Assembly (NCBI GenBank): GCA_937877515.1
Contig: CALFIX010000049.1
Span: 1-64,000 of the forward strand
Direction: 5' to 3'
From: an uncultured Treponema sp.
Lineage (GTDB): Bacteria > Spirochaetota > Spirochaetia > Treponematales > Treponemataceae
DNA length: 64,000 nucleotides
Below the pieces are notes generated by a model. That model made no database searches. It worked only from the letters and a program-made list of their open reading frames with translations, and had not been told where the DNA came from. How positions within the stretch are numbered: position 1 is the first letter of the stretch; each line of letters opens with the position of its first letter. A program made the position numbers and the translations under genes. Positions 62,188 through 64,000 of this stretch are shown here, piece after piece.

Positions 62188-62457
62188 ATGGCACTTACAA
62201 AAGAAACAACTGCGTCTATCGTAGCAAAATTCGGTTCATCTGCATCTGACACCGGAAACACAAAAGTTCAGATTGCTCTTCTTACAGAACGCATTAAGGA
62301 ACTTACTGCACACTGTAAGGCATTCCCAAAGGATACGGGAGCTTCTCGCGGTCTTCTTAAAGTTGTAGGACAGAGACGTAAGATGCTTAAGTATATGCAG
62401 CGCACAGACCTCGAAGGATATCGTGCACTTATTAAGGAACTTGGTATCCGTAAGTAA
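62188..62457 (+). CDS. rpsO: 30S ribosomal protein S15
   Basis: An 89-residue ribosomal protein of the usual length. TGNTKVQIALLTERIKELTAHCKAFPKDTGASRGLLKVVGQRRKML is the core. A ribosome site (aaggag) precedes it, 10 bases after the fusion gene. It is followed by a hairpin and a repeat before pnp. Confidence 0.97.
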   Translation: MALTKETTASIVAKFGSSASDTGNTKVQIALLTERIKELTAHCKAFPKDTGASRGLLKVVGQRRKMLKYMQRTDLEGYRALIKELGIRK

Positions 62458-62472
62458 ATTAATTTGTCGAGA

Positions 62473-62506
62473 AAATGGCAGTTGCAGTTTTCTGTAATTG
62501 CCATTT
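62473..62506 (+). terminator. Hairpin after rpsO
   Basis: AAATGGCA (62473-62480) pairs with TGCCATTT (62499-62506), with an imperfect inner stem. A T-rich but interrupted tract (gttatttt) follows. It may be a weak terminator or a processing site. Confidence 0.5.
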
Positions 62507-62582
62507 GTTATTTTAGAGGGATTCTGGCTGTTCAAACGGAACCCCACGGATTTTATGCCGGATGTAATTTTTACAGAAGGCA

Positions 62583-62745
62583 TGAGGCCGGCGTGTAAGG
62601 GAGCTGTAAGCGTTCGTAGAATAATTCGGGCTGTGTGTCTTTTTGTCATTTAGGTTTACGAAATGACTTTGCGCACTGTCTTCGTTCAGCCCCAATTATT
62701 CTGCGAATGAAGCGTTAGCGGAACCCTGAAAGGCCGTAATAAGAA
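62583..62745. repeat. Intergenic repeat, copy 6, long palindrome
   Basis: It begins GAGGCCGGC and ends GGCCGTAATAAGA like copy 5. CGTTCGTAGAATAATTCGGG (from 62611) pairs with CCCCAATTATTCTGCGAATG (to 62710) with few mismatches. An inner GTCATTT/AAATGAC (62645-62667) caps it. This makes a near-complete hairpin of about 100 bases. With the hairpin at 62473 it fills the 372-base gap between rpsO and pnp; I see no gene. Confidence 0.65.
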
Positions 62746-62829
62746 CTTATTTTTTGGTTAATACAAAAACATTTGTCCTTAAAAAAATTGCCGACAAAAA
62801 TCCCAAAAAGAAGAACAAAGAAGGAAACA

Positions 62830-64000
62830 ATGGTACAAAGAGTAACTCGTAAAGTAGGGGATCAGGAGATTATCCTTGAAACCGGAAAGATTGGCAAACA
62901 GGCCAATGGTTGTGTGTACGCTCAGGTAGGCGGCACTGTAGTAATTGCAACAGTTTGTGCATCTAGCGATGTAAAAGAAGGTCTTGATTTTGTTCCTGTA
63001 ACTGTTGACTATAACGAAAAATTTTATGCAGCGGGAAAAATCCCTGGTGGCTTTGTAAAGAGAGAAGGCCGCCCGAAGGATAAGGAAATTTTAGTTAGCC
63101 GTTTAATCGACCGCCCGATGCGCCCGCTTTTTCACAAGGAATTTGGTCGTGAGCTACAGATAGTTCCAACTTGTGTTTCTATTGACGGTGTAAACCCACC
63201 AGATATTTTAGCAGTTATTGCTTCTAGTGCTGCTGTTACAATTTCTGACATTCCGTTTGACGGTCCTGTTGCTGGCTGCCGTGTTGCATACATTAATGGT
63301 GAGTACGTTATTAACCCAACTTATGCCCAGCAGGAAAAAGCTAGTCTTGAGATTGTTGTTGCCGGTACAAAAGACGGCTTTACAATGGTTGAAGGTGGTG
63401 CTAACGAAGCTACAGAAGAAGTAATGCTTGGTGCTTTAGAGAAGGCTCAGGGCTTTATTACGGATATGTGTCTTTTACAGGAAGAACTTCAGAAGCTTTG
63501 CGGAAAAGAAAAACTCCCACTTGCTCCACTTAATGTTCAGCTTGAAAACAAAGACGCTATTGAAGCAGAAGCTACTCCTTTAATGCAGGAAGCATGTTTC
63601 CAGAAAGGTAAAAATGCACGCTACGAAGCAGTTAAGGCTGTTAAAAAGCAGATTGCAGAAAAGTATGCAGAACAGCTTACTGATGAAATTCAGAAAAAAC
63701 TTTTTGACGCACTGTTTGACGACATTCAGTATCGTCTTTTAAGAAAGAGCATTCTTGAAAAAGGTCTTCGTATTGACGGCCGCGGAACAGAAGATATTCG
63801 TCCAATTACTTGCGAAATTAATGTTTTACCACGTCCTCACGGAAGTGCCCTCTTTACTCGTGGAGAAACTCAGTCTCTTGCAGTTACTACTCTTGGAACA
63901 AGCATGGACGAGCAGGTTTATGATGATATTGAAGGAGATAGAAGCGAAAACTTTATCCTTCACTATAACTTCCCTCCATACTCAGTTGGAGAAGTAGGTA
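62830..64000 (+). CDS. pnp: Polynucleotide phosphorylase (5' complete, cut by window end)
   Basis: The first 390 residues of PNPase, the 3'-to-5' RNA-degrading phosphorylase. The start ATG 62830 has ribosome site aagaagga. The first RNase PH domain (DFVPVTVDYNEKFYAAGKIPGGF, SRLIDRPMRPLFHKEF) is complete, then the helical linker, then the beginning of the second domain (LTRGETQSL-type, as ALFTRGETQSL; HYNFPPYSVGEVG). The frame is open at 64000. The order rpsO-pnp is general in bacteria. Confidence 0.95.
   Translation, partial: MVQRVTRKVGDQEIILETGKIGKQANGCVYAQVGGTVVIATVCASSDVKEGLDFVPVTVDYNEKFYAAGKIPGGFVKREGRPKDKEILVSRLIDRPMRPLFHKEFGRELQIVPTCVSIDGVNPPDILAVIASSAAVTISDIPFDGPVAGCRVAYINGEYVINPTYAQQEKASLEIVVAGTKDGFTMVEGGANEATEEVMLGALEKAQGFITDMCLLQEELQKLCGKEKLPLAPLNVQLENKDAIEAEATPLMQEACFQKGKNARYEAVKAVKKQIAEKYAEQLTDEIQKKLFDALFDDIQYRLLRKSILEKGLRIDGRGTEDIRPITCEINVLPRPHGSALFTRGETQSLAVTTLGTSMDEQVYDDIEGDRSENFILHYNFPPYSVGEVG

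Noticed and set aside
1..64000. tRNA, rRNA, CRISPR and insertion sequences
   Set aside because: No cloverleaf, rRNA stretch, regularly spaced repeat or transposase was seen in the intergenic regions.

Overview
The window looks like a piece of a host-associated Treponema (Spirochaetota) chromosome. The coding sequence is AT-leaning and very tightly packed. There are many spirochaete-style lipoproteins with short lipoboxes. The order rimP-nusA-infB-rbfA-truB/ribF-rpsO-pnp at the right end is, from memory, the order found in Treponema pallidum. No tRNA, rRNA, CRISPR array, prophage or intact insertion sequence was found. The species cannot be named from the sequence alone; starch degradation and B12 uptake genes fit a gut or rumen treponeme better than a blood or tissue pathogen.

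Layout. 1-2449: two overlapping lipoprotein genes. 2716-9732: an unrecognised protein, a PtsN-like EIIA, transketolase, an HD-GYP protein, dGTPase and 5-formyl-THF cyclo-ligase. 9701-12478 (minus): an M16-type protein without its zinc motif. 12524-14752: a left-handed beta-helix protein. 14796-16667: a leucine attenuator and leuA. 16668-17171: a repeat and a candidate minus-strand small RNA. 17172-18749: gltX. 19089-25372: GH3-like ligase, LolA-like protein, MMPL exporter, HAD hydrolase and a PlsC-like acyltransferase, suggestive of envelope lipid work. 25563-30146: an amylase remnant, an Ig-like lipoprotein and a large GH13 amylase lipoprotein. 31180-34592: argJ-argB-argD. 36898-39774: two tandem channel-like proteins with altered selectivity filters plus a cyclic-nucleotide-binding protein. 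39798-42635: a cobalamin-riboswitch-like leader, a small lipoprotein and a TonB-dependent receptor, read here as a B12 uptake locus. 42718-44802: a chemoreceptor. 44824-47106: an aromatic amino acid attenuator, DAHP synthase and prephenate dehydrogenase. 47193-54968: apt, a nuclease, an RluA-type synthase, a transglutaminase-like protein, an HTH-EIIA fusion, O-acetylhomoserine sulfhydrylase and two envelope proteins. 54980-64000: the translation/RNA operon, ending inside pnp.

The regulatory layer is the most interesting part. Two classical ribosome-mediated attenuators (six Leu codons before leuA; eight aromatic codons within nine before the DAHP synthase) are each read from a promoter whose -10 box lies 6-7 nt before the leader ATG, so both leader peptides appear to be made from leaderless mRNAs. 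A B12 riboswitch-like leader, a short terminator leader before rimP-nusA, and a possible anti-Shine-Dalgarno small RNA add to this. Protein-level oddities are the channel pair, a TruB-RibF fusion with an eroded kinase half, a zinc-ribbon NusA tail and an RGG-rich IF-2. A dispersed imperfect-palindrome repeat occupies most of the larger gaps between genes.

All calls are from reading the sequence and remembered family motifs; no search or folding program was run.
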